From NCBI RefSeq assembly GCF_015350975.1, contig NZ_JADKRX010000001.1, forward strand, positions 698,633 to 762,632: 64,000 bases of DNA, given 5' to 3'. Shown here piece after piece: positions 8,423-17,012 of the stretch (within the stretch, counting starts at the first letter, position 1; each line of letters starts with the position of its first letter). Source of the DNA: Curtobacterium sp. VKM Ac-1395. GTDB taxonomy: Bacteria; Actinomycetota; Actinomycetes; Actinomycetales; Microbacteriaceae. Made by a program: the position numbers and the translations under genes. The notes below the pieces were generated by a model. That model made no database searches. It worked only from the letters and a program-made list of their open reading frames with translations, and was not told the DNA's origin.

Positions 8423-8488
8423 TCGCGATCTGGTGTTGACGGATCTGGTCGGCTCGGCCCGAGGATCCGGAACCGGATCCGTCAGCCG
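8423..8488. repeat. 66-bp direct repeat, copy 2
   Basis: Second copy of the 8173-8238 element, with one mismatch and the same pair of mutually exclusive hairpins. The 184 bases between the copies contain further short palindromes, such as GGCCGCGATCGCGGCC at 8379-8394, but no gene. Both copies lie between the HepT-like gene and the converging sugar-transport operon. Confidence 0.85.
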
Positions 8489-8505
8489 GCAATTCGGAAT
8501 CCGTT

Positions 8506-8564
8506 CCGGGTCCGGGTCCGGGTCCGGGTCCGGGTTCCGGTCCGGGTCCGGGTCCGGGTCCGGG
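8506..8564. repeat. CCGGGT hexamer microsatellite
   Basis: About ten tandem copies of CCGGGT with one shifted unit in the middle. It is intergenic and directly follows the second 66-bp repeat. It is likely to vary in length between strains through slippage. Confidence 0.9.
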
Positions 8565-8584
8565 CGAGCGTGCCGGGGAGACGG

Positions 8585-8621
8585 CACAGGGCCCCGTCCG
8601 CGATGCGGACGGGGCCCTGTG
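8585..8621 (-). terminator. terminator of the ChvE-MmsAB operon
   Basis: A perfect 17-bp stem: CACAGGGCCCCGTCCGC (8585-8601), loop GAT, and its complement (8605-8621). It begins 14 bases after the stop of the sugar-binding protein gene. It has no U tract. It would also stop transcription coming from the other side. Confidence 0.8.
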
Positions 8622-8635
8622 GGTGGGACGAGTGA

Positions 8636-9739
8636 CTACTCGCCGGCCTTGGCCAGCTGCTCGAGTGCGTCGTTGCCCTTGTAGGCCTCGACGGCGTTGT
8701 CCTTCGTGACGAGCACCGGGGTGAGCTCGACGGCGGGGACGACCTTCGCACCGTTGTCGTTGTTCTTGTCCTTGGTCGTCTTCGGCGTCTTGCCGTCGGC
8801 GATGTCGGACACCAGGTCGATGGCCGCCTGGGCCTCGTCCGTCGTGTTCTTGTAGATGGTCGAGTACTGCGTGCCGTTCATGATGAGCGGGATCGACGCG
8901 GTCTCGGAGTCCTGACCGGTGACGACCGGGTTCTCCTTGCCGGCGGCCTTGGTCGCGGTGAGGATCGCACGGGCGAGCGTGTCGTTCGGCGACAGGACGC
9001 CGTCGAGCTTGGTGTCGCCCGAGTAGTACTGCGAGATCAGGTCGGTCATGCGCGACTGGGCGTTCTGCGCGAGCCAGCCCTTGGTCTGCACCTTCTGGAA
9101 GGTGGTCTGACCCGAGACGACCTTGATCGTGCCGTCGTCGATCTTCGGCTGCAGGACGTTCATCGCACCGTTGAAGAAGACGGTCGCGTTGGCGTCGTCG
9201 GCGGAACCGGCGAAGAGCTCGACGTTGTAGGGTCCGTCGCCCTTCTTCTCCTTGAGGCCCTTGAGGAGGGCGTTGGCCTGCAGCTGGCCGACCTTGTAGT
9301 TGTTGAACGCGACGTAGTAGTCGACGTTCTTCGTGTTCAGGATGTTGCGGTCCCAGGCGATGACGACGGCGCCCGAGGACTTCGCCGACTTGACCTGCGA
9401 GGTGAGCTGCGAACCGTCGGCGGCACCGATGATGACGGCCTTGGCGCCCTTGGTGATCATGCCCGAGATCTGCGACTGCTGGTCGGGGACCGGGTTGCCG
9501 GCGTTGGCGTACTGGATGTCGGCCTTGAAGCCGGCGTCCTCGATCGACTTCTTGAACGCGGCGCCCGCGAGGACCCAGTTCTGCGAGGTCTTGGCGGGGA
9601 GCGCGACGCCGATGAGGTCGCCCTTCTTGATGCTGGCGTCGGAGCCGCTGCCGGAGTCCGAGCCACGGGCCGAGCAGCCGCTGAGGGCGAGGCCCGTGAT
9701 GAGCGCCAGGCTGAGGCCGGCGACGATCTTCTTGCGCAT
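8636..9739 (-). CDS. chvE: multiple-monosaccharide ABC transporter, sugar-binding lipoprotein (ChvE type)
   Basis: A 367-aa exported lipoprotein. It has a Lys-rich signal peptide and lipobox LSGC with the lipidated C22, followed by a Ser/Gly linker. The body is a type-I periplasmic-binding fold: VALPAKTSQNWVLAGAAF at the start, VIIGAADGSQL and AWDRNI in the middle, and NDTLARAI and VTGQDSE later. This matches ChvE-like and xylose-type binding proteins; sugar specificity cannot be read out. It is the last gene of a minus-strand operon after the ATPase and permease. A 14-base hairpin in the gap before it may favour separate, higher expression of the binding protein. Confidence 0.92.
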   Translation of the reverse strand: MRKKIVAGLSLALITGLALSGCSARGSDSGSGSDASIKKGDLIGVALPAKTSQNWVLAGAAFKKSIEDAGFKADIQYANAGNPVPDQQSQISGMITKGAKAVIIGAADGSQLTSQVKSAKSSGAVVIAWDRNILNTKNVDYYVAFNNYKVGQLQANALLKGLKEKKGDGPYNVELFAGSADDANATVFFNGAMNVLQPKIDDGTIKVVSGQTTFQKVQTKGWLAQNAQSRMTDLISQYYSGDTKLDGVLSPNDTLARAILTATKAAGKENPVVTGQDSETASIPLIMNGTQYSTIYKNTTDEAQAAIDLVSDIADGKTPKTTKDKNNDNGAKVVPAVELTPVLVTKDNAVEAYKGNDALEQLAKAGE

Positions 9740-9768
9740 GTGATTGCTTTCTCTTCGTTGAGGAGGGT

Positions 9769-9782
9769 GGGGCCGAGGCCCC
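9769..9782 (-). other. intercistronic hairpin between permease and binding-protein genes
   Basis: GGGGCC-GA-GGCCCC is a perfect foldback in the 61-base gap between mmsB and the binding-protein gene. The two-base loop is tight, so it may act as a processing or stability element and not as a terminator. Such hairpins often raise the level of the binding protein relative to the membrane components. Confidence 0.4.
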
Positions 9783-9800
9783 GCTGTGAGGGGTGGAGGG

Positions 9801-11093
9801 CTAGGGGAGGGTGACCTTCTCGGGCTGGTCCTCGATGGACCGCGGCTGCTGGGCCGCCACCGTGTTCTGCTCGGTGTCCTTGCGCTGGAACTGCCGCATC
9901 ATGCCGCCGATGAGGGACGGACGCCCCTGCGACTTCGAGTAGACGTCGAAGGCGACGGCGACGAGCAGCACCAGACCGCGGATGATCTGCACCTTGTTGG
10001 ACTCGAGGCCCATCAGCTGCAGGCCGTTGGACAGCAGCGCCATCACGAGACCACCGATGATCGAGCCGGAGATCGTGCCGACGCCACCGGCGACGGCGGC
10101 ACCACCGACGAACACCGCGGCGATCGCGTCGAGCTCCCACCCGGTGCCGTCCGCGGGGCCGGAGGCACCCGAGTAGGCGACGAACACCATGCCGGCGACG
10201 GCGGCGAGGACGGACATGTTCATCATGACGAAGAAGTTGACCTTCTTCGCGCTGACACCGGAGAGCACCGCGGCGCTGGAGTTGCCACCGACCGCGTAGA
10301 CCTGGCGACCGAAGATCGTGTTCTTCGTGACGAAGCCGTAGATGATCGTCAGGACACCGAGGATGATCGCGACGATCGGGACCGAGGTGCCGACGGGGCC
10401 GGCGCCGAACAGGTACGTGGCGACGAGCGTGACCGCGACGAGGATGCCGGTGCGGACGACGGAGACCCACAGCGGCGGGACCTCGGCCTGCATCTTGCGA
10501 CGACGGCCACGGCCGCGGGCCTCGATGATGATCAGCGCGGCGATGGTGACGAGCCCGATGAGCAGGGTGCCGTTGCTGTAGCCGAAGTCCGGACCGAAGT
10601 CACCGAGGAAGCCGGCGCCGATCGGGGTGTAGGCGTCCGGGACGGGGACCGAGGTCGAGTTGCCGATGATCTGGTTGACGCCACGGAAGATGAGCTGGCC
10701 GGCCAGCGTCACGATGAACGCCGGGACCCGGACGAACGCGACCCAGAAGCCCTGCCAGGCACCGATGAGGGCACCGACGGCGAGGCCGAGGATGATCGCG
10801 GTCCACACCGGGAAGTGCCAGACCGCCATGGACTGCGCCACGATGATGCCGACGACCGCCGCGACCGAACCGACCGACAGGTCGATGTGGCCGGCGATGA
10901 TCACCATGACCATGCCGAGCGCCAGGATGAGGATGTAGGAGTACTGCAGGAACAGGTTGATCACGTTGGTGGGCTCGAGGATGAGGCCCTGGGTCGTGAT
11001 CGAGAAGAAGATCAGCAGCGCGATGAGCGCGATGACCATGCCGTACTGGCCGATGCTGTTGCCCTTGCCGAAGAGCTGTTTCAGGTTGTTCAT
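9801..11093 (-). CDS. mmsB: multiple-monosaccharide ABC transporter permease (MmsB type)
   Basis: A 430-aa membrane protein of the CUT2 branched permease family with about ten hydrophobic segments. Key blocks are [15 protein letters not shown] (the ribose/xylose permease signature), [30 protein letters not shown] and [12 protein letters not shown] long cytoplasmic loop and tail carry the charges. It forms the membrane channel with the MmsA-type ATPase. Its ATG overlaps the ATPase stop (ATGA), indicating coupled translation. Confidence 0.93.
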   Translation of the reverse strand: MNNLKQLFGKGNSIGQYGMVIALIALLIFFSITTQGLILEPTNVINLFLQYSYILILALGMVMVIIAGHIDLSVGSVAAVVGIIVAQSMAVWHFPVWTAIILGLAVGALIGAWQGFWVAFVRVPAFIVTLAGQLIFRGVNQIIGNSTSVPVPDAYTPIGAGFLGDFGPDFGYSNGTLLIGLVTIAALIIIEARGRGRRRKMQAEVPPLWVSVVRTGILVAVTLVATYLFGAGPVGTSVPIVAIILGVLTIIYGFVTKNTIFGRQVYAVGGNSSAAVLSGVSAKKVNFFVMMNMSVLAAVAGMVFVAYSGASGPADGTGWELDAIAAVFVGGAAVAGGVGTISGSIIGGLVMALLSNGLQLMGLESNKVQIIRGLVLLVAVAFDVYSKSQGRPSLIGGMMRQFQRKDTEQNTVAAQQPRSIEDQPEKVTLP

Positions 11094-12682
11094 GAGGCTG
11101 TGGCGCCCTTCCGCGCGGAGGTCATGCTGCGCATGAGCGATTCAGGATCGGCCTGGTCGGCCGGCAGGTCAGCGGTGATCTGACCCTCGAAGATGGTGTA
11201 GATGCGGTCGGAGAGCCCGAGGAGCTCGGGGAGCTCGGACGAGATGAGGATGATGCCCTTCCCCTCGGCCGCGAGCTGCTGGATGATGCCGTAGATCTCG
11301 AACTTCGCGCCGACGTCGATGCCGCGGGTGGGCTCGTCGAGGATGAGCAGGTCGGGGTCGGTGAACATCCACTTCGACAGGACGACCTTCTGCTGGTTCC
11401 CGCCGGAGAGCTTGCCGACGTTGTCCTCGACGCTCGGCACCTTCGTGCGGAGCATCTTGCGGTACTTCTCGGCGACCGAGTACTCCTCGAGCGAGTCGAC
11501 GACACCGGCCTTCGAGATCTTCCGCAGGTCGGCGGCGACGGTGGAGCGCTTGACGGTGTCGAGCAGGTTCAGGCCGAGGGCCTTGCGGTCCTCGGAGACG
11601 TAGCCGATGCCGTTGTCGATGGCCTGCTGCACGGTGTTGAGCTTGATCTCGCGGCCGTCCTTGACGACCGTGCCGCCGAGGAAGGTGCCGTACGAGTGGC
11701 CGAAGAGGCTCATCGCGAGCTCGGTGCGTCCGGCGCCCATCAGCCCGGCGAACCCGACGATCTCGCCGCGTCGCACGTGGAAGTTCGAGCCCTTGCACAC
11801 CAGGCGCGAGGAGTCGAGCGGGTGCTGCACGGTCCAGTCGCGGACCTCGAAGAAGGTCTCGCCGATCTTCGGGGTGCGGTCGGGGAAGCGCGACTCGAGC
11901 GAGCGGCCGACCATGCCGCGGATGATGCGGTCCTCGTTGACGCCGTCCGCCTTGACGTTGAGCGTCTCGATGGTCTTGCCGTCGCGGATGATCGTGATGC
12001 TGTCCGCGATCTGCTCGATCTCGTTGAGCTTGTGGCTGATGATGATGCTCGAGATGCCCTTGGCCTTGAGGCCGACGATCAGGTCGAGCAGGTGCTGTGA
12101 GTCGTTCTCGTTCAGGGCCGCGGTGGGCTCGTCGAGGATGAGCAGCTTGACGTCCTTGTGCAGCGCCTTCGCGATCTCCACGAGCTGCTGCTTGCCGACG
12201 CCGATGTTCTTGATCTGCGTGTCCGGGTCGTCACGGAGACCGACGCGGGCGAGCAGGTCCTGGGCGCGCAGCTGGGCGGCGGTCCAGTCGATGGTGCCGA
12301 ACCGGCCGGGCTCGTTGCCGAGGAACAGGTTCTCGGTGATCGAGAGCTCCGGGATCAGCGCGAGCTCCTGGTGGATGATCACGATGCCGGCCTGCTCGGA
12401 CTGCTTGATGCCCGAGAAGCGGACTTCCTGGCCCTCGAAGACGATGTCGCCGGTGTAGGTCCCGTACGGGTAGACGCCGGAGAGGACCTTCATGAGGGTC
12501 GACTTGCCGGCACCGTTCTCGCCGCAGATCGCGTGGACCTCGCCGGCGCGGACGTTGAGCGAGACCTCCGAGAGGGCCTTGACACCAGGGAACTCCTTGG
12601 TGATCGAGCGCATCTCGAGGATGGTCTCGGGTGCTGTGATCGACCGGGTCTCGAGTCCGGTGTCGATCGGGGTTGACGCCAC
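11090..12682 (-). CDS. mmsA: multiple-monosaccharide ABC transporter ATPase (MmsA type)
   Basis: A 530-aa protein with two ABC domains, typical of CUT2 transporters. The N-terminal domain has Walker [10 protein letters not shown] (54-62) and Walker [12 protein letters not shown]. The C-terminal domain has a degenerate Walker A ([10 protein letters not shown]) and a good signature LSGGNQQKV with Walker [13 protein letters not shown]. Only the first site is expected to bind ATP normally. The start is GTG at 12682 with AAGGAG about eight bases upstream. It is the first gene of the operon and has a leader of about 150 bases with a LacI-type operator. Confidence 0.93.
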   Translation of the reverse strand: MASTPIDTGLETRSITAPETILEMRSITKEFPGVKALSEVSLNVRAGEVHAICGENGAGKSTLMKVLSGVYPYGTYTGDIVFEGQEVRFSGIKQSEQAGIVIIHQELALIPELSITENLFLGNEPGRFGTIDWTAAQLRAQDLLARVGLRDDPDTQIKNIGVGKQQLVEIAKALHKDVKLLILDEPTAALNENDSQHLLDLIVGLKAKGISSIIISHKLNEIEQIADSITIIRDGKTIETLNVKADGVNEDRIIRGMVGRSLESRFPDRTPKIGETFFEVRDWTVQHPLDSSRLVCKGSNFHVRRGEIVGFAGLMGAGRTELAMSLFGHSYGTFLGGTVVKDGREIKLNTVQQAIDNGIGYVSEDRKALGLNLLDTVKRSTVAADLRKISKAGVVDSLEEYSVAEKYRKMLRTKVPSVEDNVGKLSGGNQQKVVLSKWMFTDPDLLILDEPTRGIDVGAKFEIYGIIQQLAAEGKGIILISSELPELLGLSDRIYTIFEGQITADLPADQADPESLMRSMTSARKGATAS

Positions 12683-12805
12683 GGTGCATCTCCTTCTGCC
12701 GCTGCGATGCGGCAGTCCTTCGGGTGGTCCTGCTGCGGCAGCGAAGGCGCAGGAGGCCTGCGTGGACTTCGTTGTCGCGTCCAGTGCCCCAGCCCGTGTG
12801 ACGGT

Positions 12806-12823
12806 GATGTGAACGGTCACATC
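12806..12823 (-). promoter_or_regulatory. LacI-family operator in the mmsA leader
   Basis: GATGTGA-ACGG-TCACATC is a perfect seven-base inverted repeat. Its core ATGTGAACGGTCACAT matches 14 of 16 bases of the site before the neighbouring lacI-type gene (14107-14122). It sits just downstream of the predicted start point, so a bound repressor would block elongation or initiation. Confidence 0.75.
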
Positions 12824-12839
12824 GGCTGGAACGGAGGCA

Positions 12840-12870
12840 ATACTACGCACGGCGACGCCACAGGTGTCAA
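12840..12870 (-). promoter_or_regulatory. promoter of the ChvE-MmsAB operon
   Basis: On the minus strand TTGACA (12870-12865) is followed after 19 bases by TAGTAT (12845-12840). The -35 is a perfect consensus; the spacer is slightly long. The start point would fall near 12832, placing the operator in the early transcribed region. The rest of 12683-13047 holds the operon leader and the lacI downstream region; I see no gene there. Confidence 0.6.
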
Positions 12871-12969
12871 TTCGTCACTGTCGCGTTTCGGTAACGGTCG
12901 CGGTGTCGGTGGGATCGCGGACATCTGTTGTCCCCCGATCTGGGGTCGATCGCCTGCGTTCCGCGGATC

Positions 12970-13012
12970 GGACGGGAGGCTCGTGGCGGCCTGGCACCGC
13001 GCCTCCAGCCCG
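12970..13012 (-). terminator. weak hairpin downstream of the lacI-type gene
   Basis: GGACGGGAGGCTCG (12970-12983) faces an imperfect partner, GCCTCCAGCCC (from 13001). At least six bases pair (GGAGGC/GCCTCC). It lies about 40-75 bases after the regulator stop on the minus strand and is one copy of the dispersed GACKGGAGGC element. Termination is likely but the stem is imperfect. Confidence 0.4.
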
Positions 13013-13047
13013 ATGGTCCGCCCGGACCGAGGTGCGTTCTCCGGCCA

Positions 13048-14070
13048 CTACCCGCGGTGGCGGGGTGCGCTGGTCGACGCGCGGACCACGAGCTGCGGGA
13101 CGATCTCGACCGCGCGGAGCACCTCGTCCTCGTCGGGCAGGAGCAGGTCGACGCAGCGGCGCCCGAGCTCGGCGAAGTCCACCTGCACGGTGGTCAGCGG
13201 CGGCCAGAAGTGCTTCGCCTCGGGGATGTCGTCGTAGCCCACGACGGACAGGTCGCCCGGCACGTCGAGCCCGTAGGACCTGGCGGCGTGCACGACCCCG
13301 AGGGCCATCGCGTCGTTCGAGCAGAACACCGCGGTGCAGTCGCGGTACCGCAGGAGCTCACGGCCGGCGTGGTACCCGAAGTCGGCGGTCCAGTCCCCGA
13401 GGATCGGCGGCTGCACGGGCTTGTCGCGGTCGGACATCTCGCGCAGGAAGCCCTGCATCCGGGCGTCGGCCTCGATCCAGTCCTGAGGGCCGGCGATGTG
13501 GCGGACGTACTCGTGGCCGAGGTCGAGCAGGTGCGCGGTGGCGAGCCTGGCGCCCTCCATCTGGTCCACCCAGAGCGCCGTCGGGTCCTCGCCGATGCTC
13601 GAGCGGAGGGTGACGTACGGCGTGCGGACGCCGAGCTCCTCGATGAGGTCGAACACCCGCTGCTGCGGCGCGATCACGATCATGCCCTCGACGTCCTGGT
13701 CGAGCAGGTGCCCGAGCCCGTCGCGCACGGCGGTGTCGGTCGGCTCGGCGATGTTCGCCGTCGTGACGGAGTACCCGCGGGCGACGGCGGCGTCCTCGAT
13801 GGCCTGCATCGTGACGGCGGGGCCGTAGTGGGAGCGCTGGGCCGTCAGCACCCCGATCGTCCGGGTGCGGGACGTGACCAGCGCGCGGGCGGCCCGGTTC
13901 GGCCGGTACTGCAGCTGCTCCATCGCGGCGAGCACGCGGTCGCGGGTCTCGGCGCGGATGGCGTCGGAGTTGTTCAGGACCCGTGAGACGGTCTGGTGCG
14001 ACACACCAGCGACCCGCGCGACGTCGCGGATGCTGGGCGATCGCGGTGGCTGTGTCCGCGTCGACGCCAT
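13048..14070 (-). CDS. LacI-family repressor of the sugar ABC operon
   Basis: A 340-aa regulator. The N-terminal DNA-binding domain (about 12-60) reads SIRDVARVAGVSHQTVSRVL and continues with the hinge helix NRAARALV. The rest is a sugar-binding periplasmic-type domain with FCSNDAMALGV and SVVGYDDIPE. It lies directly upstream of the mmsA operon on the same strand. A near-identical 16-base operator is found before its own gene and before mmsA, so it most likely represses both and is released by the transported sugar or a derivative. The start is ATG at 14070 with an AGAGAG-type site upstream. Confidence 0.92.
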   Translation of the reverse strand: MASTRTQPPRSPSIRDVARVAGVSHQTVSRVLNNSDAIRAETRDRVLAAMEQLQYRPNRAARALVTSRTRTIGVLTAQRSHYGPAVTMQAIEDAAVARGYSVTTANIAEPTDTAVRDGLGHLLDQDVEGMIVIAPQQRVFDLIEELGVRTPYVTLRSSIGEDPTALWVDQMEGARLATAHLLDLGHEYVRHIAGPQDWIEADARMQGFLREMSDRDKPVQPPILGDWTADFGYHAGRELLRYRDCTAVFCSNDAMALGVVHAARSYGLDVPGDLSVVGYDDIPEAKHFWPPLTTVQVDFAELGRRCVDLLLPDEDEVLRAVEIVPQLVVRASTSAPRHRG

Positions 14071-14106
14071 TGCTTGCTCTCTCCCGCTCGGTGTCGTGGC
14101 ACGCCC

Positions 14107-14122
14107 ATGTGCACGTTCACAT
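14107..14122 (-). promoter_or_regulatory. autoregulatory operator of the lacI-type gene
   Basis: ATGTGCACGTTCACAT is an almost perfect dyad 37 bases upstream of the regulator start. A possible -10 box CATAAT lies at 14141-14136 on the minus strand, so the operator covers the region just after the start point. It matches the mmsA operator at 14 of 16 positions. Confidence 0.75.
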
Positions 14123-14279
14123 TCCGAGCCAGATCATTATGCACGCCTGCCGCCCGGGTGCCAGCCGGGAGGTCCGAGCGGGTGCGGGCCACGGCGGGCT
14201 GGCGTGCGCGAGGCCGCCGCGTGGTGCGAGCTTGCGCACCCCGTGCCGCGGGACAGGCCCGCACCGGGTGGTCGACCTC

Positions 14280-14356
14280 GCACGGGCCGAGGGAACGCGC
14301 ACGGTGCGAGGCGACGGAACCCGCACGGGCCGAGGGAACCCGCACGGTGCGAGGCG
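14280..14356. repeat. tandem repeat, 43-bp period, two copies
   Basis: A 34-base segment starting GCACGGGCCGAGGGAAC occurs at 14280-14313 and 14323-14356 with one mismatch and an offset of 43 bases. Each unit contains the foldback CGCACGGTGCG. The region 14123-14460 lies between the lacI-type promoter and the idi stop and shows no gene. Function is unknown; it may be slippage-derived or a transcription-stop region for idi. Confidence 0.75.
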
Positions 14357-14460
14357 GGCGTGCACCGACGACGACGGAACGCCGACCGTGCGCCGCAGGC
14401 CAGCACCCGCACGGCCGGGACGCCGAGCGCACGGACACGCCCGCGACGCGCCCGGAGGGG

Positions 14461-14994
14461 TCAGTCGAGCGCGTTGACCGGCAGCTGTTCGAGCTGCCAC
14501 CCGAGCCACGGGCTGAACGCGAACGGCGCCGCCGAGACGGCACTGCGGAGCGCGCTCTCGGAGAGCCACTCGTACTCCGAGACCTCGTCGTCCGCGGGGG
14601 CGGGGAGGTCGTCGGTCACGGCGCGGAACACCGGGCAGACCTCGTTCTCCACGATCCCGGAGGCGTCGACCGCCCGGTACCGGAAGTCGGGCAGCACGCT
14701 CTGCACGTCCCGCACGGTGATGCCGAGTTCGCGCTCGGCACGACGGGCGATGGCGTCCTCGAACGTCTCGTCCGGGCCGGGGTGGCCGCAGAAGGAGTTC
14801 GTCCAGACACCGGGCCAGGCCTTCTTCGACAGCGCACGCCGCGTGACGAGCAGGTCGCCGTCCGCGTTGGTGACGTGACAGCTGAAGGCGAGGTGCAGCG
14901 GCGTGTGATCGGTGTGCACCGCGAACTTGTCCGCGGTGCCGATCGGGGTACGGTCTTCGGCCAGCAGCACGACGGTTTCAGGGAAGTGGTTCAT
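14461..14994 (-). CDS. idi: isopentenyl-diphosphate delta-isomerase, type I
   Basis: A 177-aa Nudix-fold enzyme that interconverts IPP and DMAPP. The catalytic Cys is in WTNSFCGHPGPDETFEDA, the Nudix box continues as AIARRAERELGI, and the second catalytic Glu is in ENEVCPVF. Its product feeds the divergent carotenoid operon. The ATG start codons of idi and crtE are only 21 bases apart, so their promoters overlap and both transcripts have almost no leader. Length is normal for the family. Confidence 0.96.
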   Translation of the reverse strand: MNHFPETVVLLAEDRTPIGTADKFAVHTDHTPLHLAFSCHVTNADGDLLVTRRALSKKAWPGVWTNSFCGHPGPDETFEDAIARRAERELGITVRDVQSVLPDFRYRAVDASGIVENEVCPVFRAVTDDLPAPADDEVSEYEWLSESALRSAVSAAPFAFSPWLGWQLEQLPVNALD

Positions 14995-15015
14995 CTAGTT
15001 CGATAGATTAGGCCA
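14995..15015. promoter_or_regulatory. divergent idi/crtE promoter region
   Basis: The whole space between the two start codons is 21 bases and is AT-rich against a GC-rich background. On the plus strand TAGATT (15004-15009) ends six bases before the crtE ATG, predicting a leaderless mRNA. On the minus strand TAATCT (15010-15005) serves idi with at most a few leader bases. The two -10 boxes overlap, so the genes must compete for or share polymerase. CTAGTTCGATAG is a partial dyad that could bind a regulator. Confidence 0.55.
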
Positions 15016-16074
15016 ATGACGGACGAAGCGGCCACCGTGGCGCACATCGACCTCGCCCTGGTCGACGAGTGCCTGGAGCGCTTCTTCGTCGTGTCCTCGG
15101 CCCGGGCACAGGCCTTCGGCCGCCCCTCCGAGGAACTCTGGCGGGTGCTCCGCAAGGCGAGCATGGGCGGCAAGCGCTTCCGTCCTCGCATGGTCCTCAC
15201 CGCGTACGCCGGCCTCGGCGGCACCGACGTCCACGCGGCGTCGCACGTCGCCGCCGCCTACGAACTCCTCCACACCGCACTGGTCGTGCACGACGACGTC
15301 ATCGACCGCGACTGGTCCCGCCGCGGGCAGCCCAACGTCGCCGGGTCCTTCCGCGACACCGGCACGACGGGCGGCCTGCCGCTGCCGACCGCCGAGCACC
15401 GGGGGATGAGCGCCGCGGTCATCGCCGGCGACCTCGCGCTCTCCGGCGCCCCGCGCTTCATCGAGTCGAGCGGCGTGGACGGCGACCGGCGCACCCGCCT
15501 GCTCGACCTGTTCGACGACGCCGTCTTCGCCAGTGCCGCCGGGGAGATGGCCGACGTCGACCTGACCCACGGCGTGATGCCGACGGTGGACGAGGTCCTG
15601 GCGATGGAGCGCGCGAAGACGAGCGTCTACTCGTTCGAGGCCCCGCTGCAGTCCGGCGCCGTGCTCGCCGGCGCCGACGAGTCGATCGTCACCGCGCTCG
15701 GCGCCTTCGGCCGCGAGATCGGCATCGCCTACCAGGTGGTCGACGACCTGCTCGGGGTCTTCGGCGACGAAGCAGCGACGGGCAAGACCGCGATCGGTGA
15801 CCTGCGCGAGGGCAAGCGCACGATGCTCATCGCCTACGCCGCCACCACCGAGTGCTGGGCCGAGCTCGCGCCGTACCTCGGTGATCCCGACCTGACCGAG
15901 GAACGCGCTGCCGAGATGCGCCGCCTGCTCGTGCACTGCGGGGCCCACGACGCCGCACTCGTCCGGGTCCGCGAGCACACCGCGCTCGCCCGGGCCGAGC
16001 TCGCCGCGCTGCCCTTCGACCTGGCCGACCGTCTGGAGACCCTGGTGTCGGAACTGGTGGAGCGCGTCCGGTGA
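15016..16074 (+). CDS. crtE: geranylgeranyl diphosphate synthase
   Basis: A 352-aa trans-prenyltransferase making GGPP from FPP/DMAPP and IPP. The first Asp-rich motif is DDVID (93-97), flanked by GGKRFRPRMV. The second region is DDLLGVFGD (243-251), the form common in actinobacterial enzymes. KTSVYSFEAPL lies between them. It is the first gene of the operon, probably translated from a leaderless message. The next gene starts inside its stop (GTGA). Confidence 0.95.
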   Translation: MTDEAATVAHIDLALVDECLERFFVVSSARAQAFGRPSEELWRVLRKASMGGKRFRPRMVLTAYAGLGGTDVHAASHVAAAYELLHTALVVHDDVIDRDWSRRGQPNVAGSFRDTGTTGGLPLPTAEHRGMSAAVIAGDLALSGAPRFIESSGVDGDRRTRLLDLFDDAVFASAAGEMADVDLTHGVMPTVDEVLAMERAKTSVYSFEAPLQSGAVLAGADESIVTALGAFGREIGIAYQVVDDLLGVFGDEAATGKTAIGDLREGKRTMLIAYAATTECWAELAPYLGDPDLTEERAAEMRRLLVHCGAHDAALVRVREHTALARAELAALPFDLADRLETLVSELVERVR

Positions 16075-17012
16075 CCACGAGCACCACGAAGGCCGGCAGC
16101 GGGCACGCCGCTCGGCTCCCGCTGTACGACGCCACCGCAGAGGCCGCGTCCGCCGTCGTCATCGACCGCTACTCCACGTCCTTCGGGCTCGCGTCGCGCC
16201 TGCTCACGAAGGACACCCGCGAGCACATCACGAACGTCTACGCCCTGGTCCGCGTCGCCGACGAGGTCGTGGACGGCCCGGCGACCGAGGCCGGCCTCGA
16301 CCCGGCACTCGCCCGCACGGTGCTCGACGAGCTCGAGGCCGACACCGAGCGTGCGATGGAGCACGGCTTCTCGGTGAACCCGGTGGTGCACGCGTTCGCC
16401 AGGACCGCACGGACGACCGGGTTCGGCCCGGAGCTGACGAAGCCGTTCTTCGCGTCCATGCGGATGGACCTCGAGCAGACCGAACACGACCAGGCGTCCT
16501 TCGACACGTATGTGTACGGCTCGGCCGAGGTCGTGGGCCTGATGTGCCTGCGCGCCTTCGTGTACCGCGCCGGCACGCCGACGTTCGACGCCACCGTGCT
16601 CGTCGACGGTGCCAGGGCCCTCGGCGCCGCCTTCCAGAAGGTCAACTTCCTCCGCGACCTGCACGCCGACTTCGAGGTGCTGGGCCGCTCGTACTTCCCG
16701 GGCGTCGACCTGCGCTCCTTCGACGAGGCCACCAAGACCCGCCTGGTCGACGACGTCCAAGCCGACCTCGACACGGCAGCACGGACCGTCCCGCTGCTGC
16801 CGAAGGACGCCCGCCAGGCCGTCGGCCTGGCCCACGCCCTGTTCCAGGAACTCAACGACCGGATCGCGGCCACACCGGCCACCCGGCTCATCACCACCCG
16901 TGTGCGCGTCCCGAACCCCGTCAAGGCGCGGCTCGCCGCGCAGGTGCTCGCCGGACGCGCGCCGATCACGTCGCGCAGGGTGACCAGCCGACACACAGGA
17001 GGCCCAGCATGA
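16071..17012 (+). CDS. crtB: phytoene synthase
   Basis: A 313-aa squalene/phytoene synthase family enzyme that joins two GGPP to phytoene. The Asp-rich motif is VRVADEVVDG and the second is NFLRDLHADFEVLGRSYFPG, with YVYGSAEVVGLMCLR in the middle. The start is GTG, overlapping the crtE stop; its own stop overlaps the crtI ATG. Length and motif order are normal. Confidence 0.95.
   Translation: MTTSTTKAGSGHAARLPLYDATAEAASAVVIDRYSTSFGLASRLLTKDTREHITNVYALVRVADEVVDGPATEAGLDPALARTVLDELEADTERAMEHGFSVNPVVHAFARTARTTGFGPELTKPFFASMRMDLEQTEHDQASFDTYVYGSAEVVGLMCLRAFVYRAGTPTFDATVLVDGARALGAAFQKVNFLRDLHADFEVLGRSYFPGVDLRSFDEATKTRLVDDVQADLDTAARTVPLLPKDARQAVGLAHALFQELNDRIAATPATRLITTRVRVPNPVKARLAAQVLAGRAPITSRRVTSRHTGGPA

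Noticed and set aside
8173-8684. Several frames in the repeat-rich gap, and the idea that the repeats are a CRISPR array.
   Set aside because: Products are low-complexity from hexamer repeats. Only two 66-bp copies occur, 250 bases apart, with no spacer regularity and no cas genes.
9786-11183. A plus-strand frame opposite the MmsB-type permease.
   Set aside because: Asp/Glu/Arg/His-rich shadow of a membrane-protein gene.
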